The notes beneath the pieces are model-generated. The model ran no database searches. It saw nothing but the letters and a program-made list of their open reading frames with translations, and was not told the origin of the DNA. Shown here in pieces: positions 24,701 to 34,667 of a stretch of DNA of 64,000 bases; within the stretch, counting starts at the first letter, position 1, and each line of letters begins with the position of its first letter. The position numbers and the translations under genes are program-made. Origin of the DNA: Owenia fusiformis (lineage: Eukaryota > Annelida > Polychaeta > Sabellida > Oweniidae); contig CAIIXF020000002.1 in assembly GCA_903813345.2 (NCBI GenBank), positions 31,862,926 through 31,926,925 of the forward strand. Direction: 5' to 3'.

Positions 24701-27417
24701 GTTTTGGTCTTTTTAAAAACAAAAAATTAAAACACAAAGAAGTTGGAACCCTGGGAGCAAATCCTCTTTAAATCCAATTTATACATTTTGGAACATTTGA
24801 AGGTACAGAGGCTTTAAAATGTACCTAGAAAATCATAGGTATAGGATTCATCTGTTATGTTCAGTCGGTTTTGAATATAGAGTTTATCCAAAACCTCCCA
24901 GTAATGCCTTGGTCACATAGGCTCCAATTTTCACTACGGCGCCCGGCCGATGAGTATTTTGTTCAAAATCGGCCGGCGAGCCCGGGCATCGTACGGGCGC
25001 CGGGCGATGATCGCCACTCATCGGCCGATTTTTAGACATCGTACGGGCGCCGGCAGAGTTTTATCGCGGAGATAAAAGTTGCCGATGTCTTGGCGATTTT
25101 TTCTCAACCAAACTCATCGGTACCTACCCGGCCGTGTCCCGTCCGGTCATCGTACGATTATCTTACGGCGCCCGGTGGCATCGCACGGTCATCTTGGGAT
25201 TTTGCGTGCTGATTTGTTGATAAATATTAATAATGATTACTTATAAAGTGATATAAAGGTTTTAGAAATAATGAGGTAAGGAATTATATTTACTACACAC
25301 TGTCAGAGATTTTTTATAAAACATAAATGAAACGATTAGGCTTACTGTAAAACAATGACACACATTTGAATGGCTGGGTGGGTGGGTAGGTTGATCTAGT
25401 CGTTCTTATATTGACATTAATCGTGTATGTCTGTCATACACATTGAATAGAGTGATACATTTTTATGCGTATATTCACTCATGCATATACCATTACAATC
25501 ATTAATCTTCTGAATGTTTTTGTGAGTACAGTATTTTCAAGGGTCACAATTTTAATACGAACGTTTACTGTCTCAATTACAGTTAATATGCCAAAGGCTA
25601 AGGATAGAGGGGATAAGGCCAATGGACCATATATGAGGAAGGCCTTGGGAAGACAGGTGGAAAAAGACAATAACAATGCTAGTGAGCTGGTGGATGATGA
25701 AGATTTAGATGTGTCTAGGGAACAGGGCTTTCCATTTGAAATAAAGGAAAAACTTTTCAATTTCTTTGATGATAGGCCATATTTTTATGACCAAACAAAT
25801 TTACGAGAACAGACAAAAGAAAGATACAGAAATAGGCAATTTTGCTAATAGCATCAGATAGACACAGGTAGACATAGTATTTGTTTATATGAAAGATCTA
25901 AAAATGAATTAAGGTCAGGGTGCACTTTGATGAAAAGACCACGTGCAGTATGGCAAGTGATTTTAGACGGTCATATCTTTCACCATGAGTACTTTCTGGG
26001 CATAAATACAGTGTTTTTTATTAAAACAATATATTTTCTTTTAATTGAAGTTCCATGTTAGTAAAAATATCAATCAAACAATTTGAAAAATTATGAATAG
26101 GGACCCCATGTCAGCATTTTCTTCTAAATATTGAACCTATTTAGAGGATCTACTTTTTCTGATTTTTATTGCATGAAAACATTATTATCCTGGAAGTCCT
26201 GTCTATCGAAGTATTTCGTTTTCAAATCTTGCATTCATGCCATGTGGAACAGTCATACTGGGTCATACAAGAATTTAGTATAAATCTAGAGGCCTGTAGA
26301 TCGACTGATGTCCTGGCGGGTGCCGTGCGGCCATCGGCAGATAGCCTTGCGATACCCGTGCGATGTCTTTCAGATTCAATTGATTGCGGGCGCCGTACGA
26401 TGCCTGTACTAATGTGACCATACTCACGATTAGATCAAGACATCGGTGAAAAGTCACCGGCGCCCGGTCGATTTATAAATCGGCCGATGCCTACTCATCG
26501 GCCGGCGCCAGGCGGCTATGTGACCTAGGCATTAGTGAAACTGGCGCTTGAAAAACAAACAGATTAAAATGCAAAGTAAGCGCGGGAAAGCAATGTGGCA
26601 GGGATTAAAGTTACTGATTGGATGTTTGTAATGAGTTATGGGACTTATGGCATGTATGAGTAGCTTACGTGAAACTGACACCATAAAACCAAACGGATAA
26701 GCATGCAAAATAAGCGCGGGAAATAACAGAATTATACACGGTCAACTAACCGCCCATAAAAACACAGACCGGTCAAGGCATTATCGGCGGTTAACCGGTT
26801 AACCGGTTAATACTTGACACCTCTACTCCCAGTACATCACCCTTATGATTTATGAACAGTATTGTATAAAAGGAAAGATCTATATTTCTAGATACATATG
26901 ATGGCGCTGTTGCTACTGCTTGTTTCTACAAGTCCCACGTTACAGAGGATTGCTTTCCTGAATTAATCCGCATTATTAAACCCGGTAAGATCTGTGTGTT
27001 AAACGATCTAATGGCCTCTAATAATAATAGCCAGCCATAATCATGTGTTTCATGTGTTTGCACTGTAAGGTGGCGTTATCTGTCAGATATGATTGGCTTC
27101 CTAGTCCGTGTTGTGCATTTCCAAAATATAGTTCATGAATGCATACCTCTATATAAACTTTATTTATCTCTGTTGCATTGTATTTTAACTGAATATAATT
27201 TAGCCAACATAGATGTAATTTAGTCAATTTAATTTCAGGAGGTCTGCTGCTAATGCAAATACGAGGTGACGCCCTTAAAGAAATGGTGGGGTTTACAGAA
27301 GCTATGAAGCGACTTGAAAATGACCAAAAATGGACATTGGTGAAAGAAGAATATTTTCCAAACTGGTATTCTGACAAAGCAATTAATGGATTCAGAGTTG
27401 TTTATAGAATCAGTTGA
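18743..27417 (+). CDS. METTL27 (WBSCR27)-like SAM methyltransferase, copy 1, five exons
   Basis: Exons 18743-18925, 22725-22907, 24246-24381, 26892-26984, 27239-27417; total 774 nt, 257 residues and a stop, close to human METTL27 (about 245). All junctions are GT/AG and in phase. The class I methyltransferase fold shows motif I VLDIAAGTGTVG (residues 109-120), an acidic motif II AVDAN (Asp 135), YDGAVATACF, and a GGLLLMQIRG strand near the C-terminus. Substrate unknown. ATG at 18743 is the only start in frame with the conserved first exon (AQRIYTAWANTYDK). AATAAA lies at 27592. Introns 1-3 hold a foldback element, a gypsy fragment, a minisatellite and a GC-rich element, which makes this copy 8.7 kb against 3.6 kb for copy 2. 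Product family is confident; chemistry is inferred. Confidence 0.88.
19191..19341 (+). repeat. Exact tandem duplication of a 76-bp unit
   Basis: Unit 1 is 19191-19266 and unit 2 starts at 19267 (AAAATATACATAAGTTAGGC in both). They match almost perfectly to ATGGTCCATTGATT, implying a recent slippage or unequal-exchange event. Located in intron 1 of the methyltransferase gene. Confidence 0.9.
20665..20841 (+). mobile_element. Short inverted-repeat element (CCGGTGTAAAAG family), copy 1
   Basis: Starts near CCAGTGTGAAAGAAATGATGG and ends CCTTTTACACAGG, with an internal GGATTATGGTCCCCTTTC motif. About 175 bp, no ORF. Copies: 21419-21591 (same strand), about 37218-37384 (inverted), and a fragment at about 48563-48610. 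Confidence 0.6.
21419..21591 (+). mobile_element. Short inverted-repeat element (CCGGTGTAAAAG family), copy 2
   Basis: Best-preserved copy: perfect ends CCGGTGTAAAAG and CTTTTACACCGG. The internal GGGATTACGGTCCCCTTTCC is shared with copy 1. A target duplication could not be defined. Confidence 0.65.
21947..22697. mobile_element. 751-bp foldback element with TTAA duplication, next to a splice acceptor
   Basis: TTAA at 21943-21946 and 22698-22701. The arms start GGTGCCATGGAAGTTAACAGG and mirror each other for more than 300 bp (TTTGAACAAAGATAACAGAG and its complement, then CATGGTCAGAATGACC). The element ends 27 bp before exon 2 of the methyltransferase gene at 22725, so it borders the branch-point region. 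Piggybac/Kolobok-like by TTAA only. Confidence 0.75.
22970..23790 (-). pseudogene. Ty3/gypsy retrotransposon pol fragment (RT to RNase H), degenerate
   Basis: The minus strand reads from RT (LPMGVVTNALACFQRLIDR near 23750) through FVGYYRRFIRGFS (near 23400) into an RNase H start with LHTDASSSGLGAALYQKQDG and HKLEFLALKWSVTDKF. The 133-codon open part is 22970-23371; upstream parts carry stops and frameshifts. No LTRs, integrase or gag are nearby, so it is a dead fragment. It sits antisense in intron 2 of the methyltransferase gene. Confidence 0.85.
24015..24110. repeat. Minisatellite of about 17 bp units
   Basis: Five to six degenerate units of GGGATGAGTTGTCTAG. Located in intron 2 of the methyltransferase gene. 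Confidence 0.75.
24596..24767 (+). mobile_element. 172-bp inverted-repeat element with TTAA duplication
   Basis: TTAA at 24592-24595 and 24768-24771. Ends AGGAGGATTGGCTCC and GGGAGCAAATCCTCT are imperfect complements. An inverted related copy lies at about 41327-41446, sharing CATGTCGTGATTACAAAATTC. Confidence 0.65.
24904..26532 (+). mobile_element. GC-rich-ended DNA transposon, 1.63 kb, TA duplication
   Basis: Ends ATGCCTTGGTCACATAG and CTATGTGACCTAGGCAT are inverted repeats flanked by TA (24902-24903, 26533-26534). Subterminal zones (24950-25200, 26320-26520) are strikingly GC-rich in an AT-rich window and repeat CATCGTACGGGCGCCGG in both orientations. It carries a short MADF-like ORF. No transposase catalytic domain was recognised; it is probably an internally deleted copy. 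Confidence 0.65.
25588..25848 (+). CDS. MADF-like protein fragment encoded by a transposon
   Basis: From ATG 25588 the ORF encodes 86 residues: a charged N-terminus (MPKAKDRGDKANGPYMRKAL) and then FPFEIKEKLFNFFDDRPYFYDQTNL, which resembles the start of MADF/Myb-SANT-like DNA-binding domains (leading helix, RPxxxD). It stops after RYRNRQFC, before the domain would finish. MADF proteins are the second gene of some PIF/Harbinger transposons; here the host element has a TA duplication, so the link is uncertain. The upstream 41 in-frame codons look non-coding; an acceptor-like TTACAG precedes the ATG. Confidence 0.4.
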   Translation: MPKAKDRGDKANGPYMRKALGRQVEKDNNNASELVDDEDLDVSREQGFPFEIKEKLFNFFDDRPYFYDQTNLREQTKERYRNRQFC

Positions 27418-27690
27418 CTTATTTGTTTCAAAATATTTTGAAATCGAGCAAAATTGGTGAAAGATTGAGATTTGACAGTGTCTAGTTCAAACATGTTTTT
27501 GTTCAAAAGTATGAATAATCACTGTCCATCGCATAGAATCAAATTTTATTTTATTCGTTTGTAAAAGGGGCACACAATCATTTTTATCTATAATAAAATT
27601 CTTGAAAGTAATAAATACGAATTTATTATGATAAAGAGATCAAGAAAATGTAATTGTTGTCCATTTGCAAAGTTGAAGAAAAAATGACTC

Positions 27691-27745
27691 CTCTGGAATT
27701 CGAACCTGGTTTGCCAGACTTAAAACTAAACCTTAGCCACTACAC
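27691..27745 (-). repeat. tRNA-derived SINE head (A and B box), minus strand
   Basis: On the minus strand, GTGGCTAAGGTT resembles an A box and GGTTCGAATTCC a B box about 30 bp further, the layout of an internal RNA polymerase III promoter. The stem pattern is too poor for a working tRNA, so a SINE or tRNA pseudogene is likelier. Just downstream of the methyltransferase copy 1 gene. Confidence 0.4.
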
Positions 27746-27928
27746 AAGTATGATTTAAATGATAACTTAGGAGTATTTTTTCTAATCTGTATATGATTTT
27801 ATGAAAATTCATATTATCAATATATTGGTATAACCTTACATGAAAGGAAGATGTTACAATTATTAGAGTGGACCATAGTCTATCACTACCCTTTGATCAT
27901 TAGAAATGGCCAATACTGTTTTAACATA

Positions 27929-28982
27929 CGAGGGTTGTCCCAGAAGTAATGCACTATATGCTCTAACTTTATCAATAATTGATATTTTTCCATGAAATTT
28001 TCAGTAAATGTTCCTTAGAGACATTTTGATTATTCTACAAATTTCCATGTTGACTGATAAAACTATATTGATGTTATAATAAAATCAAGTTGGTGAGTTT
28101 GGGTACGGCGGGGCAGGTTATACAGTCACGTCAAAAGGAATAAAAAATTGAAAATATGAAATAATTAATCAACAAATACCATTTGGTGTAGCTATAAGAA
28201 GTATGCTCAAAAATACATTTTAAGATACTAAATTACTATGAGCACATCCTAGATTTAATGGATGTATATTGCACAGTGTCTCATTTCACATTTTCTCAAA
28301 ATACTGCCCTTTGCATGTTATGTACTTTTGATGACTGTCAGGTCAAACACTCTCGGCAATTTCTTCCACTGTGACTTGTGGAGTTTTTGCCTCCCATTTT
28401 TGGAGGGTCAAATCATCTCTTTTAAATCTCTTCTGCCACTCCATAATTGTAGTTTTATCTGGTATACACTCCTTATATACTTTCGTCATGGTAGCATTGT
28501 TTTGCGTGGCTGTGACTCCAAGTGAATTATGCATTTAGGCCACCAAACGCAAGGCCTTCTGTTATCAGGTGAGAATTGCAGCCATTTTTGTAATTTTTTG
28601 ACTGTGACTGTATTTGAATTCGTGATTATTGAAATGTAGTATTATGACATCACAGTGCTAAATGTCATTATTCGTACTTGGTTAACATCATGCTGAATGA
28701 ATTCAACAATTTCCCGAACATTTTGACCATTTAAAGGAAAGAAATATTAATAAAATAACACTTTAGATCTTTTCATAATTAAAAAATTGGTACCTGCCCC
28801 GCCCACCCCTACCCTCATGTTGTTATAGCAACCATATTAAGACTTAATATTAATACTGGATGCTGAAACTTCAGGATATAATAGATAAAACTTCAATTGT
28901 TATATACACAAAATTTCAGCTGAATTGAAGAATATTAAAGAAAGTTAGAGCATATAGTGCATTACTTCTGGGACAACCCTCG
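27929..28982. mobile_element. Mariner-type element, 1.05 kb, non-functional
   Basis: Ends CGAGGGTTGTCCCAGAAGTA and its complement; the inverted repeat runs about 45 bp (through ACTATATGCTCTAACTTT). TA precedes the left end; the right flank reads AA, presumably a mutated TA. CGAGGGT..TCC..AAGTAAT is a classic mariner end. A second element (28123-28610) is nested inside. Confidence 0.75.
28123..28610 (-). mobile_element. Nested Tc1/mariner-type relic with transposase N-terminus
   Basis: TA (28121-28122, 28611-28612) flanks CAGTCACGTCAAAAGG and TTTTTTGACTGTGACTG, Tc1-like ends. On the minus strand, 28343-28534 reads KVYKECIPDKTTIMEWQKRF and then VTVEEIAESV, resembling the helix-turn-helix start of a transposase. 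The catalytic DDE region is absent. This element inserted into the mariner at 27929-28982. Confidence 0.6.
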
Positions 28983-28989
28983 AATAGCT

Positions 28990-29375
28990 ACAGTAGATCT
29001 GATATATCAAATTCCAAGCAATCGAGACACAGTTTTTCAAATAATCTGCTTCTTGAAATTACAACCAAGCACTATGGCTATTTTTAGAATCAATTATCAC
29101 CCTCATCATTTTCAAACAAGTTGGCAGTTGAGTGAAAACCTATAAATACTGTGATCCTAGAGAACAGCAAGTATATGCAGGTCAAATATCAAATGGTTAG
29201 TGTTGACCTAGTTTTGACCATTACGACAGAGGTCATTATAGCTTAAAATTAAACAAAAACAGCGGTCCTTCAGCATTAAGGATATGGGTAGACGTTCCAG
29301 TTGGTACTCCTGTCGTCGTCATACTGATATTAATGTGGATCTTTGTCATATGCCTCAGAAAATCAAGTAACAAAG
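28990..29375 (+). pseudogene. CLCA paralogue relic (intron piece plus transmembrane exon)
   Basis: About 29250-29366 translates to NKNSGPSALRIWVDVPVG followed by VVVILILMWIFVICLRKS, matching NKSSGPSALGLWIGIPIG and the membrane helix of the CLCA gene at about 9550-9666, followed by a donor-like GTAAC. Upstream, 28990-29200 resembles CLCA intron 12: GGCAGTTGAGTGAAAACC and TATGCAGGTCA recur at about 7993-8055, and TATATCAAATT..CACAGTTTTT near 7866. The exons between are missing. It lies between the two methyltransferase copies. Confidence 0.75.
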
Positions 29376-29744
29376 CCAATTGCAATCAAAGAGAGTTTCA
29401 GATTTCAGTATGTAGAAAGTTTGAGACCTTAAGTAACACAAGTAGATTTAGCTGTACGTTATCATGTTTGAAGCAAAAGTTGTAAAGTAGGTTTTGTCCC
29501 ACTATGATATCATGCATGATGTCATATAAGAGTCACAATGGAACTAATTTAGTCTCACGTATTAAAGTAGAAAATGTGGGAATTTTTTTTATTTATGTTT
29601 GAATACAACGGTTAAAAACTGCTCCGCAGACCCCTACGACAGATCATTCTGATTCTTCAAATATATGAAGACATTGTTGCATCATTTCAACAATTTTATT
29701 ACATTTTAACTACATCCTCAGAAATACATGTTGAAAATTTCAAA

Positions 29745-29916
29745 GCCTTACGCCAAGATATGATTTTTTTAGTAAAATGATTAAAACATATGGGACACCC
29801 TGTAGGTCCCTAGAAAAAAATTGAGAGGGGCGACAGTAATCCCCAGGGTCATAATAATACTCGTTCGCGTACAGGTTCTCTTGAAAACGTGTAGCTTAAC
29901 CTCCCTGATATGTCAA
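29745..29916 (-). repeat. Mariner-like single end and dispersed repeat
   Basis: CAGGGTGTCCCATATG reads from 29813 leftward on the minus strand with TA outside it; no partner end was found. The adjoining 29799-29916 is the inverted counterpart of 16023-16135. Confidence 0.45.
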
Positions 29917-30467
29917 AAATATCTTAAAATGTACTTTTATCTAGAACATGTATGCACTAATAGATAAAAAATATCAGCGCGATATTGAAGATCCTTGTTT
30001 GTTCACTTTGTTGCTCTAGAAAATTGTTAGGTACCTTAGAACAGCTTAAAGGATTGAACATTTATTTTTTAACTTATATTAAATGTTTTTAACTTTACAC
30101 CAAATTACATTTCATTTTTAGGGTGGTTCTGTTTTTGGAAAGGAAGATGTGCGTTTTTTGGCAAATACCCCTATGGTCAAAATGAATCATTCTTAGTTGT
30201 AGCATGAAGAATAGAATGTCATAAAATTCTTTGAAAAGTATCAAAGTGCTTTGGCACACATTGGCTGAGATAGGGGCCATTTAGTTCAGTCAGGTTGTAT
30301 TGACTTACATGGGACTGTGCATCATTGACTTAATATGAAGGCATCATTGACTTAATATGAAGATATCAGCAGATCCCAATAGAGGCCATTGGTTTCCATT
30401 GATTATCACAAAAATACCAAAAATACACTATTACCTGAATCGATTGCAAACTTAATAATTTCACAAT

Positions 30468-30987
30468 CACCCCGGAATAGCCTGACTACGGAAAAGTCAG
30501 ATACCGTTGTCACAAATGGCGGACATAACCGTCGCTTCAATTAGATTTTCATGAACTGTATGTTTAATAGAGCACCTAGATTAAATTCCTTTGGAACAAC
30601 AATCAATCAAAGTGTCTTAATACTCATTGTACAGTTAATTATGTTCTACCATCGAAATAAAGTCTTTAATTTAAACTATCAAAATGAGATACGGGACAAC
30701 GGACACTGTAATTACCATATGCCGTTGTCTTTCTAAATTACTCAAAATCAGATTCCGTTGTCATTGACGATATCGAAGACGCTATATTGTGGCGATTCCC
30801 GACCCAATTTGATAGAAAATGGGATTTCATATGATACATTATCACAAGAGCTTAATGCATGCACAGAATTAGCGAAGATAAAATCCCATGAAATTAGGAC
30901 CAAGTGATTAAACAGTTGAAGCGCGGTTATGTCCTACATTTGTGACAACGGTATCCGACTTTACCGTAGTCAGGCTATTCCGGGGTG
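30468..30987 (-). mobile_element. CAC...GTG inverted-repeat element, family C copy 2 (520 bp)
   Basis: Exact 5-bp duplication ACAAT at 30463-30467 and 30988-30992. Ends CACCCCGGAATAGCCTGAC and GTCAGGCTATTCCGGGGTG. It is the reverse-orientation counterpart of 14583-15103 with high similarity throughout. It ends 48 bp before the ATG of methyltransferase copy 2, so it may fall in that gene's promoter or 5' UTR. Confidence 0.8.
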
Positions 30988-31035
30988 ACAATATGACACC
31001 ACTTCTTTGAGTGAACACATTTGTCAAAATTAAAA

Positions 31036-34000
31036 ATGTCGGAAAATAACGCAATAGTAAACTCTGTAATTGACATAATACAATCTACTGGTGACCATGA
31101 GCGAAAAGAAAAGCAGGTAGTAAATTCTGTCAGCCGGATATTGTCAAATGATTCTGACGCTAAAATAACCCCAAATGATGCACAACGAATATACACCGCT
31201 TGGGCAGATTCGTATGATAAGGTAAGGTTACAGTTAATTCACAACCTTATATAGCACATTTTTTGCTTAAATAAACAATTAATTGAACACATTGCAATCT
31301 TGGTATTTAAAGTATCTATCTAAAGTATGTATACCGGTTAACAGTCATTGTTGTATTATTTTCTTACAGAAAAATTATAATTGGTTATAATGGCCAAGAC
31401 TCACATACACATTTTTAAAATTATTTTATCAGCATTGTTACAAACAGTATTTATAAATCATATATTTTAAAATTGAACAGTAGAAAAGAACATTTGAAAG
31501 CATGATCTCATTGATAAAATATGAAATTAACTACAGAAAAAATGTATTTTATTGTTCAAATTGGAATTTTGTATCAAAACTATTAAAATGAAAATTGTAT
31601 GAATTGTCTATTTTATGTCATTGTTTATGTTATGTAAAATGACCAAAAGCTGAATAAAGACTATTTTAAAAGAAAAAAACAGTCATTGTTACAATACACA
31701 GTTATAACACTTTGCAGTTACCATGACAGTAAACAGCTATAACAGTCAATAGTCTTTATAACAGGAAACCGTCATAACAGTTCAGGGTCATCATTACAGT
31801 AAACAGTCATAACAGTAAAAACTCATAACAATTAACAGTCATCATAACAGAAAACAGTCACATTGTATAGCCTAAATGGGGTCCTGTTGCACCTCGAAAA
31901 CCCGACATGATGTCGTTTCGATTTCATTTGTCATGCTTTAACTCTCTATTGTCGTGGAATTCTGCCTACAACACGTGAAGTAAGGAAATTATTATCATTT
32001 GGTGCGATCACTGTGCTACCTTTATAATTTCAATATTTATCTATATAAGTTTGTATCTGATATGTATCTATCAGATACATAACACACACATATAGAGAAT
32101 GTATCTTCTTTATATAAAGGGCAAATATAATATACGTACACATAAGGCTAATATGAAAAGTGAACCTATAAAACTGATAAATATACAAATTTAAGCGAAC
32201 TTTGTAATACACCGCCATGTTATTTCCCCCGAATCAGCCACCTGGTGGTGAAACTTGTAACTATCTACTCGCTTCTTAGTAATTAATTTATTTGGAATAA
32301 AACTGAATTAACGTAGAATACAAGTGAGATACAATAGCTGCACGAATATATGTCATCATAGGTGAAACATTGGATTGGTTTTATTGCCCCAGGTTCCCCC
32401 ACGTGTTCATAAGACTAGAAGCGATGCGCATGTAAAGGAACAAATGTGTTTTGATTGTTTAAGGACCATGGGGACAAGGTGTACTTCTACAAAACCCCAA
32501 TACGCGCTGCCAAGCACTTCGCTGAGCTGTTCATAGAAGCAGAGAGGGCAGCTGTTAAAGTTCTCGATATAGCGGCAGGCACTGGTGCTGTGGGACTAGA
32601 GGTAATATCATTCGAAAACGAAACTTTGGAATTCCAAGGAAAACTTTAAAAATATACCGTATATAAAAACATAAATCGATAAAAACGAGGTCCGAAAGGT
32701 AGTTGGTAAGAAGAATAAACTTTCTTTTTAAGAACTAATATTATATAATATGTTAAGTAAAGAACCGCGAGTTGTCTGTAGAATGAATTGGGGAGTTTTT
32801 TCTTGCATTTCGCTTGTGTTTTTCATCTAAACAACACCAATACACTTTAAAACATTTTTATTGTGTATAAGATTGCACCATATAATCCTCAAAAATATTT
32901 CTTATTTTCAAGGATTATCTATGGATTCACACCCATTTTTATTTTTCAAACTTCAGAGGGCTGCGAATCATTGATTACGAACGCTTTTGAATAATTTAAA
33001 TGCTGTTTTAAATAGGTTTCATGTATATAGCTTTTCTTTTGCTTAAATATTCGAACTTAGCATTAACATTGCATTTGCAAGATCAAATTACTATCCAAAC
33101 GGTTCGGCATTCTGGGATTTGCGCATGCGCATTGAGATGTTGTATAACTACGGCTATGCGGATCCATTCATGTCTTCCATTAAGCCAATCAGATCGCTTC
33201 GATTCTTGCAAATTATAAAGATTGAGAATGCCGCACTGTTTGAATAGAAAAATAAGTAGTACCGAACTGTTTGATACCCTTTGCATTCGTTTGACTTCAC
33301 TTTTTAAAAGAGAGCTTCAACAATCGATGTAATATACAACAATTGATACACAATCATGTTAGCCTCATGTCGGTATTATCTTTTTAGCTGCAGAGACTAG
33401 GTTTAACTGATATTGATGCTGTAGATGCTAACCAGGCCATGCTAGATGTAGCCAAGTCTAAGAATGTTTACAACCGACTGATTTGTGACTTCCTTGGACC
33501 CAACACACTTGATATCAAAGATGGTAATGATCTAAACGAAAATGTACACATACAACACTTTAAAGACAATAGTGTTAATAGCTATAAGTCAGAGCTACGT
33601 CAACCTCTTTACGCAATGCTATTCAATGAATCGAAATAAAATGGAAATTAAAACATCTGAGCTTTAGAATGTACCTTAAACATCAATAGGTATGGAATAC
33701 ATCTGTTGAATGACCGGTTTTTGCATTATTAAAAACCCCCAGTACACAACCTTTGTTTAGTGTACAAAACGAAACCTTTAATTTTAGATGCATATGATGG
33801 CGCAGTTGCCACTGCTTGTTTCTACAGGACCCACGTCCACGAGGATTGCTTTCCTGAATTAATCCGCGTTATTAAACCTGGTAAGAAGCATTAAATATGG
33901 TGACCTGTTTAGAGTGCTCTGTGAAAAGATCTAATAATAATCACCGGTGTCATGTAAAATTACCCTAAAAATAGGTAATTTTAAAGTTGAAATTACCCAA

Positions 34001-34667
34001 TATAAACATTTATATACCATATAGGTACCGCATGGTATCAAATTACCTATTATAAAGGGTAATAATACATGACACATGTGACAGCCAGCCATGATTGTGT
34101 CATGTGTATGTGACGTGAGGTTACTATGGATACTTAGCACGTTTTATTTCAATGAATTATTGGTGCCCTCAGAATGTTAAGAAATTCTAATTTCCAGATT
34201 CAACATTTATACCTAAATGTTTGTTTTTACTGTATAATTTCACGAATAGAACTGGAATAAAAAGTTTTTGCGGCGTAATCTGACGTTTTCTGACAGACAG
34301 ATATGATTGGCTAGATAATCATTCAGTCACTACTAAAGGCTCTTGGATCCACTGTGCATCTCCAGAAGATAATAATGAATGCCACTATACGTAGCGTTGC
34401 ACTATATTTAACTGAATGTATCTAATGCCGTAGAGCAAATGTGAATGATGTTTTAGCCAAAAAATGCAACTAGGCCATTTAATTCCAGGAGGTCTGCTAC
34501 TGATGCAAATACGAGGCGACGCCCTTGAAGAAATGGTGGGATTTAAAGAAGCTATGAAGCAACTTGAAAATGACCAAAAATGGACATTGGTGAAAGAAGA
34601 ATATTTTCCCAACTGGTTTTCTGACAAAGCAATTGAAGGTTTCAGAGTAGTTTATAGAATAAATTGA
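31036..34667 (+). CDS. METTL27-like SAM methyltransferase, copy 2, exon 2 frameshifted
   Basis: Exons 31036-31221, 32393-32601, 33388-33523, 33788-33880, 34489-34667 (TGA). Exons 1, 3, 4 and 5 are intact and in phase, with motif I VLDIAAGTGAVG, AVDAN and YDGAVATACF conserved. Exon 2 is 209 nt, one short of a multiple of three: TGTTTAAGG near 32456-32463 has one T fewer than TGTTTTAAGG in copy 1, so the frame runs into a stop (TAG within TTCATAG, near 32533). The usual acceptor has changed; CCCCAG before 32393 is the best replacement and adds nine codons. Either a recent pseudogene or a homopolymer error. ATG 31036 corresponds to the copy 1 start. It shares all four intron positions with copy 1, so the two are tandem paralogues. 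Confidence 0.8.
31680..31865 (+). repeat. Degenerate AACAGTCATAACAG repeat
   Basis: About a dozen loose copies of AACAGTCATAACAGTAAA-like units in intron 1 of methyltransferase copy 2. A short segment at 31953-31992 then resembles the interior of the family A element at 41780 (ATTCTGCCTACAAC, CGTGAA, TAAGGAAA). Confidence 0.6.
33088..33248. mobile_element. Short inverted-repeat element, about 160 bp
   Basis: Left TATCCAAACGGTTCGGCATTC pairs imperfectly with right GAATGCCGCACTGTTTGAATA. No ORF. In intron 2 of methyltransferase copy 2. Confidence 0.5.
33947..34076. mobile_element. Short palindromic element, about 130 bp
   Basis: GTGTCATGTAAAATTACCCT at the left and AGGGTAATAATACATGACAC at the right are near-complementary, with further TAGGTAATTT pairing inside. 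In intron 4 of methyltransferase copy 2; absent from the matching intron of copy 1. Confidence 0.6.

Noticed and set aside
31680-31865. Possible CRISPR-like spaced repeats
   Set aside because: Units are short, degenerate and without regular spacers; this is a simple tandem repeat in a eukaryotic intron.
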